From contig JADKHI010000004.1 of the NCBI GenBank assembly GCA_016721825.1, positions 1 to 64,000 on the forward strand: 64,000 bases of DNA. The letters run 5' to 3'. This stretch comes from Flavobacteriales bacterium. GTDB taxonomy: Bacteria > Bacteroidota > Bacteroidia > Flavobacteriales_F > PHOS-HE28. Below the pieces are notes generated by a model, which was not told the DNA's origin, did no database searches, and worked only from the letters and a program-made list of their open reading frames with translations. The stretch's first letter is position 1. The number at the start of each line of letters is the position of its first letter. A program made the translations under genes and the position numbers. Shown here one piece after another: positions 48,205 to 55,546 of the stretch.

Positions 48205-48288
48205 CTATTTCAGGAGATTGATCACCGTGAAGATCGTGGTACCGACGTGAGGATGTTTGCTCGCAATAAGACCTGTGGCATTGGGCAT
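48205..48288 (-). pseudogene. Remnant of the aminotransferase 5' end (27 codons)
   Basis: Starts at an ATG and ends at a TAG after 27 codons: MPNATGLIASKHPHVGTTIF then TVINLLK. The core SKHPHVGTTIFTVI matches residues 5-18 of the functional aminotransferase encoded 0.6 kb away (SKLPHVGTTIFTVM), 12 of 14 identical, on the same strand and beginning a similar distance from the start codon. The DNA is also clearly similar. The rest of the gene is missing, so this is read as a truncated duplicate, not a functional peptide, although expression cannot be excluded. Confidence 0.65.
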
Positions 48289-48342
48289 CACGGCGCAACT
48301 AGCTGGTAGATTTGAGCAGAAGCTAAGTCCCAATAGGATCAT

Positions 48343-48807
48343 ATGATCGGTAGGCTCACCCTCCTTGCGCTCTGCTGCACTGTGGTATCATGCAGCAGCA
48401 ATGAAGATCAGGAGCAGTCCTTCTACACGGACGTCATGGCCACGAATGACGTCTGGCGTCTTCCTCTCATAGAGCCGTACCAGTTGATCACGGCCTATTG
48501 TTGTGAAGGTTGGAACTGTGGACCTGGTTCCGCCTTGGACAAGGATTTTGGCTTCGCTCATTCATCAGACTCGATCAACGTCGAGAACGGTCTGATCCTG
48601 ATCCACACAAGGGATAGCGGGCCGGCTTGGTTCGCCTTAGACATACAGACGAAGCAGAAGCACGCATTCGAGGACCGACGGGAATTGAATGCGTTCACAA
48701 CAGAGCGCGGATTTCCACTGAGCCTTCAGTACACTCGAACCGTGTTCGAAAGATGGCGGAGCACGGGGCAGCTCCCGTGGGCTAGATCGGTCCTCAGCAG
48801 ACCGTAA
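48343..48807 (+). CDS. Small putative lipoprotein of unknown function
   Basis: 154 aa. Signal MIGRLTLLALCCTVVSCSSN with a C after VVS (lipobox-like VVSC). Mature part contains YQLITAYCCEGWNCGPGSAL, DFGFAHSSDSINVENGLILI, WFALDIQTKQKHAFEDRREL and LQYTRTVFERWRSTGQLPWA. Lower GC in the third codon position than its neighbours by eye. No family recognised. It ends 3 bp before the convergent sdhB stop. Confidence 0.58.
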   Translation: MIGRLTLLALCCTVVSCSSNEDQEQSFYTDVMATNDVWRLPLIEPYQLITAYCCEGWNCGPGSALDKDFGFAHSSDSINVENGLILIHTRDSGPAWFALDIQTKQKHAFEDRRELNAFTTERGFPLSLQYTRTVFERWRSTGQLPWARSVLSRP

Positions 48808-48810
48808 GAC

Positions 48811-49569
48811 TCACTCCTTCGTCACCGTCGCCACGAGGTACTCGCGGTTCAGGCGGGCGATGTGCTCGAGGCTGATCTGCTTGGGGCACTCGATCTCGCA
48901 AGCGCCCGTGTTGCTGCAGTTACCAAAGCCCTCCTTGTCCATCTGCTCCACCATGGCGAGCGCGCGGCGCTTGGCCTCGGGTCGGCCTTGGGGCAGCAGG
49001 GAGAGCTGGCTCACCTTGGCGGCCACGAAGAGCATGGCGGAACCGTTCGGGCAGGTGGCCACGCAGGCACCGCAACCGATGCAGGTCGCGGCATCGAAGG
49101 CCTTGTCGGCATCGTCCTTCGGAATGGGCAGCGCGTTGCCATCCACCAGGTTGCCGCTGGTGTTGATGCTCACGAAGCCGCCGGCCGCTTGGATGCGGTC
49201 GAAGGCGCCACGATCGGTGGCGAGGTCCTTGATCACCGGGAACGGCTGCGCACGCCAGGGCTCCACGTGGATGGTGTCGCCATCCTTGAAGCGGCGCATG
49301 TGCAGCTGGCAGGTGGTGATGCCGCGTGCAGGTCCGTGCGCCTCGCCGTTGATGAAGAGGCTGCACATGCCGCAGATGCCTTCGCGGCAGTCGTGGTCGA
49401 AGGCGATCGGGTCCTCGTTCTTGCGCACGAGGTTATCATTCAGCACGTCGAGCATCTCCAGGAACGACATGTCCGGAGAGACGTCGTTGACCGGATAGTC
49501 CTTCATCTGGCCCTTGGCGTTGGGACCAGTTTGGCGCCAGATCTTGAGATTCAATTTCATGTTGCCCAT
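48811..49569 (-). CDS. sdhB: Succinate dehydrogenase/fumarate reductase iron-sulfur subunit
   Basis: 252 aa. Carries electrons from SdhA to the quinone pocket. [2Fe-2S] motif C61-REGI-C66-GM-C69, [4Fe-4S] motif CIGCGACVATCP (C163, C166, C169, C173), and CSNTGACEIECPK (C218, C224, C228) supplying the remaining ligands. Last gene of the sdhC-sdhA-sdhB operon. ATGs at 49569 and 49560 are both possible starts. Confidence 0.95.
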   Translation of the reverse strand: MGNMKLNLKIWRQTGPNAKGQMKDYPVNDVSPDMSFLEMLDVLNDNLVRKNEDPIAFDHDCREGICGMCSLFINGEAHGPARGITTCQLHMRRFKDGDTIHVEPWRAQPFPVIKDLATDRGAFDRIQAAGGFVSINTSGNLVDGNALPIPKDDADKAFDAATCIGCGACVATCPNGSAMLFVAAKVSQLSLLPQGRPEAKRRALAMVEQMDKEGFGNCSNTGACEIECPKQISLEHIARLNREYLVATVTKE

Positions 49570-49639
49570 CTGCCTTGCTGTTGTGTGTCGACCCGGTGGG
49601 TCGACGGTACGGGTACGTTGATCGAACGTTGGAGCGAGC

Positions 49640-51642
49640 CTATTTGTAGGAACGCTGCGTCAGTTTCACTTCCTCGAACGTGAGCGGTTCCTTGTGCAGG
49701 TTGGCCTTTCCGGCATCGCCGGTCCATTCCCACGCGGCCACATAGGCGAAGTTGGCATCGTCGCGCAGGGCCTCCCCTTCGGGTGTCTGGTACTCCTCGC
49801 GGAAGTGTCCGCCGCAGCTTTCGTTGCGGTTCAGGGCATCCATGCACATCAGCTCACCCAGCTCCAGGAAGTCCGCCACACGGCCGGCCTTCTCCAGTTC
49901 CTGGTTGAACTCGCCCGCCTTGCCGGTCACGCGTACGTCCTTCCAGAACTCCTCGCGGATCTGGCGGATCTCGGCGATCGCTTCCTGCAGGCCTTGCGCG
50001 TTGCGTGCCATACCGCACTTGTCCCACATCACCTTGCCCAGACGGCGGTGGAAATCGTCCACCGGCTTGCTGCCCTTGTTGGTGAGCAGGTGCTCGATCC
50101 GTCCTTTGATCTCCTTCTCCGCCGCCTCGAACTCGGGGCGCTTCGTGTCGATGGGACCAGTACGGATGTCATCGGCCAGGTAATCACCCACGGTGTAGGG
50201 GATCACGAAGTAGCCATCGGCCAGGCCTTGCATCAGCGCTGACGCACCAAGGCGGTTCGCACCGTGATCGCTGAAGTTCGCTTCGCCCAGGCAGAAGAGG
50301 CCGGGCACGGTGGTCTGCAGGTTGTAGTCCACCCACAGGCCGCCCATGGTGTAGTGCACGGCAGGGTAGATCTTCATCGCGTGGAGGTAGGGGTTCTCGC
50401 CGACGATGTTCTCGTACATGTCGAAGAGGTTGCCGTACTTCTCGCTCACCACCGCGGTGCCCAGCTCGGTGATCTTCTCCTTGCTCGGGTTCTCGATCTT
50501 CTTCACGTTCGCTTCGAGCTTGCCGTAGCGCTCGATGGCCGCACCGAAGTCCAGGTACACGGCCTCGCCGGTCTGGTTCACGCCAAAGCCCGCATCACAA
50601 CGCTCCTTCGCGGCGCGGCTGGCCACGTCGCGCGGCACCAGGTTCCCGAAGGCCGGGTAGCGGCGCTCCAGGTAGTAGTCGCGGTCTGCTTCAGCGATGT
50701 CGCTGCCTTTCTTCTTGCCTTCGCGGATGGCTTTCGCGTCCTCCAGCTTGGCGGGCACCCAGATGCGGCCGTCGTTGCGGAGGCTCTCGCTCATCAGCGT
50801 CAGCTTGCTCTGGTGCGTGCCGCTCACGGGGATGCACGTGGGGTGGATCTGCGTGTAGCAGGGGTTGCCGAAGAAGGCACCGCGCTTGTGCGCCTTCCAT
50901 GCGGCGGTGACGTTGCAGCCCATGGCGTTGGTGCTCAGGAAGAACACGTTGCCGTAGCCGCCGGTGCAGATCAGTACGGCGTGCGCACCGTGTCGTTCGA
51001 TCTCGCCGGTCACCAGGTTGCGGGCGATGATGCCGCGCGCCTTGCCGTCCACCACGACCACGTCGAGCATCTCGTGGCGGTCGAACATCTGCACCGCGCC
51101 CTTGCCCACCTGGCGCATCAGCGCGCTGTAGGCACCGAGCAACAGCTGCTGGCCGGTCTGGCCACGGGCATAGAAGGTGCGGCTCACCTGCACACCGCCG
51201 AAGGAGCGGTTGTCCAGCAGTCCGCCGTAGTCGCGGGCGAAGGGCACGCCCTGGGCCACGCACTGGTCGATGATGTTCGCGCTGACCTCGGCCAGGCGGT
51301 ACACGTTCGCTTCACGGGCGCGGTAGTCGCCGCCCTTCACGGTGTCATAGAACAGGCGGTAGGTGCTGTCGCCGTCGTTCTGGTAGTTCTTGGCGGCGTT
51401 GATGCCCCCCTGCGCGGCGATGCTGTGGGCGCGGCGGGCGCTGTCCTGGTAGCAGAAGGCTTTCACGTTGTAGCCCATCTCGGCCAGGAGGCGGCGGCGG
51501 CGCCACCGGCCAGGCCCGTGCCCACCACGATCACGTCGATGCGGCGCTTGTTGGCCGGGGCTACGATGCGGATGTGCCCCTTGTGGTCCGTCCACTTCTT
51601 GTCGATGGGACCGGGCGGGATCTTGCTGTCGAGGGTGCTCAT
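49640..51642 (-). CDS. sdhA: Succinate dehydrogenase flavoprotein subunit, one frameshift
   Basis: About 667 codons. The true N-terminus MSTLDSKIPPGPIDKKWTDH, GHIRIVAPANKRR and the FAD dinucleotide fold DVIVVGTGLAGGAAAAS lie in one frame from ATG 51642; from LAEMGYNVKAFCYQDSARRA on, the protein is in another frame. Adding one C around 51485-51490 (restoring SLAEMGY) joins them. Then HSIAAQGGINAAKNYQNDGD with the FAD-linking His, GALICTGG-like GGYGNVFFLSTNAMGCN, HPTCIPVSG, and GANRLGASALMQGLADGYF with the catalytic Arg region. Succinate:quinone oxidoreductase of the Bacteroidota b558 type. The break is probably a base-calling error since the rest is intact. Confidence 0.93.
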
Positions 51643-51652
51643 GAATGCGGGA

Positions 51653-51716
51653 ATGTCTTATGTCCCATGGTCCATGTCCAATGCGGCTGCGGCATCGGAC
51701 ATGGGACATAAGACAT
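51653..51716. repeat. Long inverted repeat between sdhC and sdhA
   Basis: ATGTCTTATGTCCCATG (51653-51669) is perfectly repeated in inverse orientation at 51700-51716, with a 30-nt loop. It lies 11 bp upstream of the sdhA ATG and 29 bp after the sdhC stop. A 17-bp stem is far too long for chance. It could attenuate or process the sdh transcript, or be a small dispersed palindromic element. Confidence 0.75.
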
Positions 51717-51745
51717 GGTACGTGCGATGGCCATTTGCGCGGCGG

Positions 51746-52429
51746 TCACTGGATGCACTTGAAGAAGAAGGCGAGCGGCATGGCGGCGAACAGGGCCGGC
51801 ACGATGATGCTGAAGGCGATGCCGCAGGCGGCGATGAAGCCGTTGTAGCGCTTGTGGTTCAGGCCCAGGCTCTGGAAGGCGCTCTTGAAGCCGTGCAGCA
51901 GGTGCCAGAACAGGCTGAAGCAGCCCAGCACGTAAAGCAGCACGATCCACGGATCGGCGAACACGTCCTGCATCACCCCATACAGGTTCTCCTGTCCCTC
52001 GGCGTCCAAGCCGTAGTGATGCAAGCCCGTGATGCGGCTCTTCACCCAGAAATGCCACAGGTGCATGATCAAGAAGAAGAGGATGAGCGTTCCGAGGATG
52101 CCCATGCTATGGCTGTACCACGTGCGATTGGCACTGCTCTTCTCCATGGCGTACTTCACCGGACGGGCGGCGCGGTTCTCGCGCCAGATCATCAGGCCGT
52201 CCAAGATGTGGGCGATGAGACCGATGAACAGTACGATCTCCATGGCGCGGATGATCGGGTTCTTCGCCATGAACTCGGCGCCCTTGTTGAAGGTGACCCC
52301 GCCATCGTTGAAGAAGATGAAGGCGTTGAGGGTGCAGTGCACCACCAGGAAGCTGATGAGGAAGAGCCCCGTGAGGGCCATCCAATACTTCTTGACGAGG
52401 GAGGAACCGAAAAGTCCTTGACGTGCCAT
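51746..52429 (-). CDS. sdhC: Succinate dehydrogenase cytochrome b subunit (b558 type)
   Basis: 227 aa, five membrane helices as in the single-subunit di-haem anchors of Bacteroides/Wolinella-type enzymes. Start MARQGLFGSSLVKKYWMALT, helix LFLISFLVVHCTLNAFIFF with a haem-ligand His, MEIVLFIGLIAHILDGLMIW, GTLILFFLIMHLWHFWVKSR, IVLLYVLGCFSLFWHLLHGF and a C-terminal helix. Several histidines sit at helix positions suited to bind two haems b. First gene of the operon; TAAATTCG on the minus strand at 52472-52479 may be its promoter. Confidence 0.9.
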   Translation of the reverse strand: MARQGLFGSSLVKKYWMALTGLFLISFLVVHCTLNAFIFFNDGGVTFNKGAEFMAKNPIIRAMEIVLFIGLIAHILDGLMIWRENRAARPVKYAMEKSSANRTWYSHSMGILGTLILFFLIMHLWHFWVKSRITGLHHYGLDAEGQENLYGVMQDVFADPWIVLLYVLGCFSLFWHLLHGFKSAFQSLGLNHKRYNGFIAACGIAFSIIVPALFAAMPLAFFFKCIQ

Positions 52430-52471
52430 GCCGTTGTAACAGCGAAAGGGTGAAATGCGTTCGCTGGGCCG

Positions 52472-52479
52472 CGAATTTA
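52472..52479 (-). promoter_or_regulatory. Promoter candidate for sdhCAB
   Basis: TAAATTCG on the minus strand, one mismatch to TAnnTTTG, 42 bp before the sdhC ATG, with TTG further upstream. Confidence 0.3.
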
Positions 52480-52596
52480 GGGGCTGGGCGCTTGGGGAGG
52501 AAGGCAAGTCGCCAACGGCGGGCTGTTTGGAATTGGTCTGAACTGGGCTCCGGCCCGCTTCGCGCGGCCTAGGGGCGGAAGTGGAGTAAGCGTTGC

Positions 52597-53028
52597 CTAC
52601 TTCTGCGGATAGGTCTTCCGCACCAGCGTGATCGACTTCTTCAGCAGGGTCTTCAGCACCTTCAGGTCGATGTCGGCCAGGCGCTTTACGTACAGGCAGC
52701 CCTTGGTGGCCTTGTACTTCCCCAGCTTCTCCATCAGCTTGGGCTCCTGCTCGAACAGGCCGCCCATGGCGTAGATCACCAGCTCCGGGTTGCGCGGACT
52801 GAAAGCCGCCAAAGGCGCACTGCCTGAATGGCCGCTGGCGTAGGTGTAGTGGTAGGTGCCGTAGCCCACGATCGAAGGTCCGTACATGTACGGTTCCACG
52901 CCGGTGAGCTCGTGCATCAACTTCATCAGCGTGCGGCAATCGTCGCGCACTTCCTCCTTCGGCTGCTTGTCGATGAAGGCATCGACGCTGGCGGTGGTGG
53001 CGTGGGTCTTGTTGGGCTTGGGGGGCAC
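52597..53028 (-). CDS. DUF1801 domain protein (YdhG-like)
   Basis: 143 aa. Pattern VDAFIDKQPKEEVRDDCRTL, MKLMHELTGVEPYMYGPSIV, GYGTYHYTYASGHSGSAPLA, AFSPRNPELVIYAMGG, LGKYKATKGCLYVKRLADID and LKTLLKKSI is diagnostic for DUF1801 (frataxin-like fold). Some members handle iron, but the role here is unknown. Single cytoplasmic gene, divergent from the FGE lipoprotein. Confidence 0.85.
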   Translation of the reverse strand: MPPKPNKTHATTASVDAFIDKQPKEEVRDDCRTLMKLMHELTGVEPYMYGPSIVGYGTYHYTYASGHSGSAPLAAFSPRNPELVIYAMGGLFEQEPKLMEKLGKYKATKGCLYVKRLADIDLKVLKTLLKKSITLVRKTYPQK

Positions 53029-53054
53029 GTTCGAAAGGTAGAAGTCACCTGCGC

Positions 53055-53061
53055 TACTTTG
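53055..53061 (+). promoter_or_regulatory. Promoter candidate for the FGE lipoprotein gene
   Basis: TACTTTG, one base shorter than TAnnTTTG, 5 bp before the ATG; the same word recurs before the second LytTR gene (61465). Confidence 0.4.
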
Positions 53062-53066
53062 GTCCT

Positions 53067-53984
53067 ATGCGCCTGTGTATGCCGATAGTTGTCTTCCTGT
53101 TGTTGGGATGTGCCACACAACGCTTGGAGAAGGAGCAAGCTGAATGGCTGCGTGCGTTCGGTTCGCAGGCCCCACCTGGCACGATCGCGCTGAACGATTC
53201 GCTCTACTACGACCGGACGGAAATCACGAACCTCAGTTGGTTAGAGTATGAGTACTGGGTGATGATCACTTTCGGCACGGAGTCACCGGAGCACGTTGCG
53301 GTGCTTCCGGATACCAGCGGATGGGACCGCTTTCCTGTCTATGGCGAACCCTATCGGAGCAGTTACCTGCGTCATCCTGCCTATAGGGACTATCCGGTGG
53401 TGGGCGTTTCCTGGGAACAGGTGATCGCCTATAGCAAATGGCGCAGCGATCGCGTGATGGAGTATGGTCTCTTCAGGGCAGGGATCATTCCCTTCTTGAA
53501 GCACCAGACAGCTAAGGATTACTTCTGCATCGAACGCTTCTATGCGACCGACAGCTTGAAGGCGTTCCATCATCTGTCGTACCCGAGCTATGACCTGCCC
53601 GAGCTTTCAGAATGGCGACTTGCGGTCGCAGTGTCAGACAGTCTGGCCAAGACCAATCTCAGGCGTTGCAGGCAGAGGCGCTGGCACGATAACCCCGGAG
53701 GAGCAAAGGACGATCACTTCATTATCAGCTCCCGGGAAAACAGCGCGGGCCAAGTGGATCCAATAGCTAAGGCCAAAGCTCTCTATTGCGAGAGAGGCTT
53801 GATCTGGCAGATCAGAGGGAACGTTGCCGAGTTGTGTGAGGACAGCACGTTGGTGCTTGGTGGTGGGTGGATTGATCCGCTCGACTCCATACTTCTGGAT
53901 CAGCCGTTTCCAAATCGGGCACCGAACGTGGCAACGGGCTTTCGCAATGTGTGCCAATGGAGAAAATGGGATGGCGCTCGGTGA
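53067..53984 (+). CDS. FGE-sulfatase-domain lipoprotein (GldK/SUMF1-like)
   Basis: 305 aa. Lipoprotein signal MRLCMPIVVFLLLGCATQRL. FGE-domain landmarks: FYxD-like YYDRTEITNLSWLEYEYWVM, YPVVGVSWEQVIAYSKWRSD (the VxVSWxxAxxYxxW block), LPELSEWRLAVAV, GNVAELCEDSTLVLGGGW and GFRNVC at the end. The two active-site cysteines of true formylglycine-generating enzymes are not apparent at the C-terminus, so it is more like the structural FGE-like lipoproteins GldK/GldJ. About 60 residues in the middle are divergent. Stand-alone gene. Confidence 0.72.
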   Translation: MRLCMPIVVFLLLGCATQRLEKEQAEWLRAFGSQAPPGTIALNDSLYYDRTEITNLSWLEYEYWVMITFGTESPEHVAVLPDTSGWDRFPVYGEPYRSSYLRHPAYRDYPVVGVSWEQVIAYSKWRSDRVMEYGLFRAGIIPFLKHQTAKDYFCIERFYATDSLKAFHHLSYPSYDLPELSEWRLAVAVSDSLAKTNLRRCRQRRWHDNPGGAKDDHFIISSRENSAGQVDPIAKAKALYCERGLIWQIRGNVAELCEDSTLVLGGGWIDPLDSILLDQPFPNRAPNVATGFRNVCQWRKWDGAR

Positions 53985-53999
53985 TAGTTACGCTCAGCA

Positions 54000-54063
54000 G
54001 CCCGCGTGAGGGATAGGAGCAAGTAGCCCGCAGCGAAGCGAGGACTACTGCGGATAGCCCGAC
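54000..54063. repeat. REP-like palindromic intergenic element
   Basis: About 64 bp directly after the FGE gene: GCCCGCGTGAGGGATAGGAG, then AGCCCGCAGCGAAGCGAGGA, then CTACTGCGGATAGCCCGAC. CCGCAG/CTGCGG form a stem around a GCGAAGCGAGGA-type loop, AGCCCGC occurs twice directly, and GGATAG flanks both ends. The composition and palindromes match small dispersed elements that I recall from many Bacteroidota genomes; a second copy was not found in this window. Confidence 0.6.
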
Positions 54064-54128
54064 GGTGTGCATTCAACACGAGCACGCCTAAACCATCACT
54101 TTCCCAAGCCCGCACGCTTTCAGCTTTC

Positions 54129-54136
54129 TACTTTCG
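54129..54136 (+). promoter_or_regulatory. Promoter candidate for the aminopeptidase P gene
   Basis: TACTTTCG, one mismatch to TAnnTTTG, 19 bp before the ATG, within a pyrimidine-rich leader. Confidence 0.4.
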
Positions 54137-54155
54137 CCTTTCAACTTTCCTCCTC

Positions 54156-55460
54156 ATGCGTTACGCCCCCCTTTCCGCCGCCACCTACCGCGAGCACCGC
54201 GCCCGTTTCCGCCAGCACATGGAGAAAGGCGGCCTCGCCATCTTCCACAGCAACGACATCATGCCCACGAGCGCCGATGGCTCGATGCCCTTCAAGCAGG
54301 CCAGCGACCTCTTCTACCTCAGCGGCATCGACCAGGAGGAGACGATCCTGCTGCTCTTCCCCGATGCGGTGGACGCGAAGGACCGCGAGATCCTCTTCGT
54401 GCGCGAGACGAGCGAACTGCTGGCGATCTGGGAAGGCGCCAAGTTCAGCCAGAAGGAAACGACGGAGCTGAGCGGCATCCCCACGGTGCTTTGGACCAGC
54501 AGCTACGAGGCGACGATCAAGCGCTTGGTGCCGCAATGCGAGCACCTGTACCTGAACAGTAACGAGCACCTGCGCCAGGGCAACGAGGTGGAAACGCGCG
54601 AGGAGCGCAAGAACAAGGAGACGCGCGCGCAGTTCCCGCTGCACGGGTTGAAGCGCAGTGCGCCGATCATGCACCGCATCCGTTCGCGCAAAACGGCGGA
54701 GGAAGTGGCGCAGATCCAGCGCGCGATCGCGATCACGGGCAAGGCCTTCGAGCGGGTGTGCGGTTTCGTGAAGCCCGGTGTGAAGGAGTACGAAATTGAA
54801 GCGGAGATCACGCACGAATTCCTGCGCAACGGCTCGCGCGGACATGCCTACACGCCGATCATCGCCAGCGGCTACAACGCCTGCGTGCTGCACTACATCA
54901 CCAACGACCAGGTGTGCAACGACGGCGATGTGATCCTGATGGATTTCGGCTGCGAGTATGGCGGCTATGCGAGTGACCTGACGCGCTGTGTACCGGTGAA
55001 CGGTCGTTTCACCAAGCGGCAGAAGGACGTCTACAACGCCGTGTGGCGTGTGAAGAACGAGGCCACGCAACTGCTGCGTCCCGGCACCTTGATGGCCGAC
55101 TACCACAAGCAGGTGGGCAAGATCATGGAGAGCGAATTGATCGGCCTCGGGCTCATCGACAAGAACGATGTGGCGAAGCAGGATCCCGAGAAGCCGCTCT
55201 ACAAGAAGTACTTCATGCACGGCACCAGCCATTTCCTGGGCCTGGACGTACACGACGTGGGCCTGTGGAACGAGATGATCCAGCCGGACATGGTCTTCAC
55301 CGTGGAGCCAGGGATCTACATCCGCGAGGAGAAGCTGGGCATCCGCTTGGAGAACAACATCCTCGTAACGCGCGATGCGCCGATCGACCTGTTCGCGGAC
55401 ATTCCCGTGGAGGCGGATGCGGTGGAGGAGATGATGAACAGGAAGAAAGCCTTCGCCTAG
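54156..55460 (+). CDS. Aminopeptidase P family protein (Xaa-Pro aminopeptidase)
   Basis: 434 aa. N-terminal creatinase-like domain (AIFHSNDIMPTSADGSMPFK, ASDLFYLSGIDQEETILLLF) and C-terminal pita-bread metalloprotease domain. Metal ligands: Asp in ILMDFGCEY and in GGYASDLTR (about 263 and 274), His in MHGTSHFLGLDVHDVG (about 355-359), Glu in VFTVEPGIYI (about 384) and Glu in GIRLENNIL (about 400). Removes N-terminal residues before proline. No signal peptide, so cytoplasmic. Full length and intact. Confidence 0.92.
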   Translation: MRYAPLSAATYREHRARFRQHMEKGGLAIFHSNDIMPTSADGSMPFKQASDLFYLSGIDQEETILLLFPDAVDAKDREILFVRETSELLAIWEGAKFSQKETTELSGIPTVLWTSSYEATIKRLVPQCEHLYLNSNEHLRQGNEVETREERKNKETRAQFPLHGLKRSAPIMHRIRSRKTAEEVAQIQRAIAITGKAFERVCGFVKPGVKEYEIEAEITHEFLRNGSRGHAYTPIIASGYNACVLHYITNDQVCNDGDVILMDFGCEYGGYASDLTRCVPVNGRFTKRQKDVYNAVWRVKNEATQLLRPGTLMADYHKQVGKIMESELIGLGLIDKNDVAKQDPEKPLYKKYFMHGTSHFLGLDVHDVGLWNEMIQPDMVFTVEPGIYIREEKLGIRLENNILVTRDAPIDLFADIPVEADAVEEMMNRKKAFA

Positions 55461-55494
55461 GCTTCGGGTTTTATGGACGGGTTGTCCTGAAACA

Positions 55495-55524
55495 CGAAGC
55501 CCCTCGGTCGTTCGAAGGGCTTCG
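55495..55524. terminator. Bidirectional hairpin between aminopeptidase P and a T9SS gene
   Basis: CGAAGCCC (55495-55502) pairs with GGGCTTCG (55517-55524), 8-bp stem, 14-nt loop, between two convergent genes. Confidence 0.65.
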
Positions 55525-55546
55525 CTTGGAAGGTGTGTTCAACTCC

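Noticed and set aside
50264..52453. 729-codon open frame on the plus strand
   Set aside because: It is antisense to sdhA and sdhC, has no family resemblance and reflects the strong codon bias of those genes.
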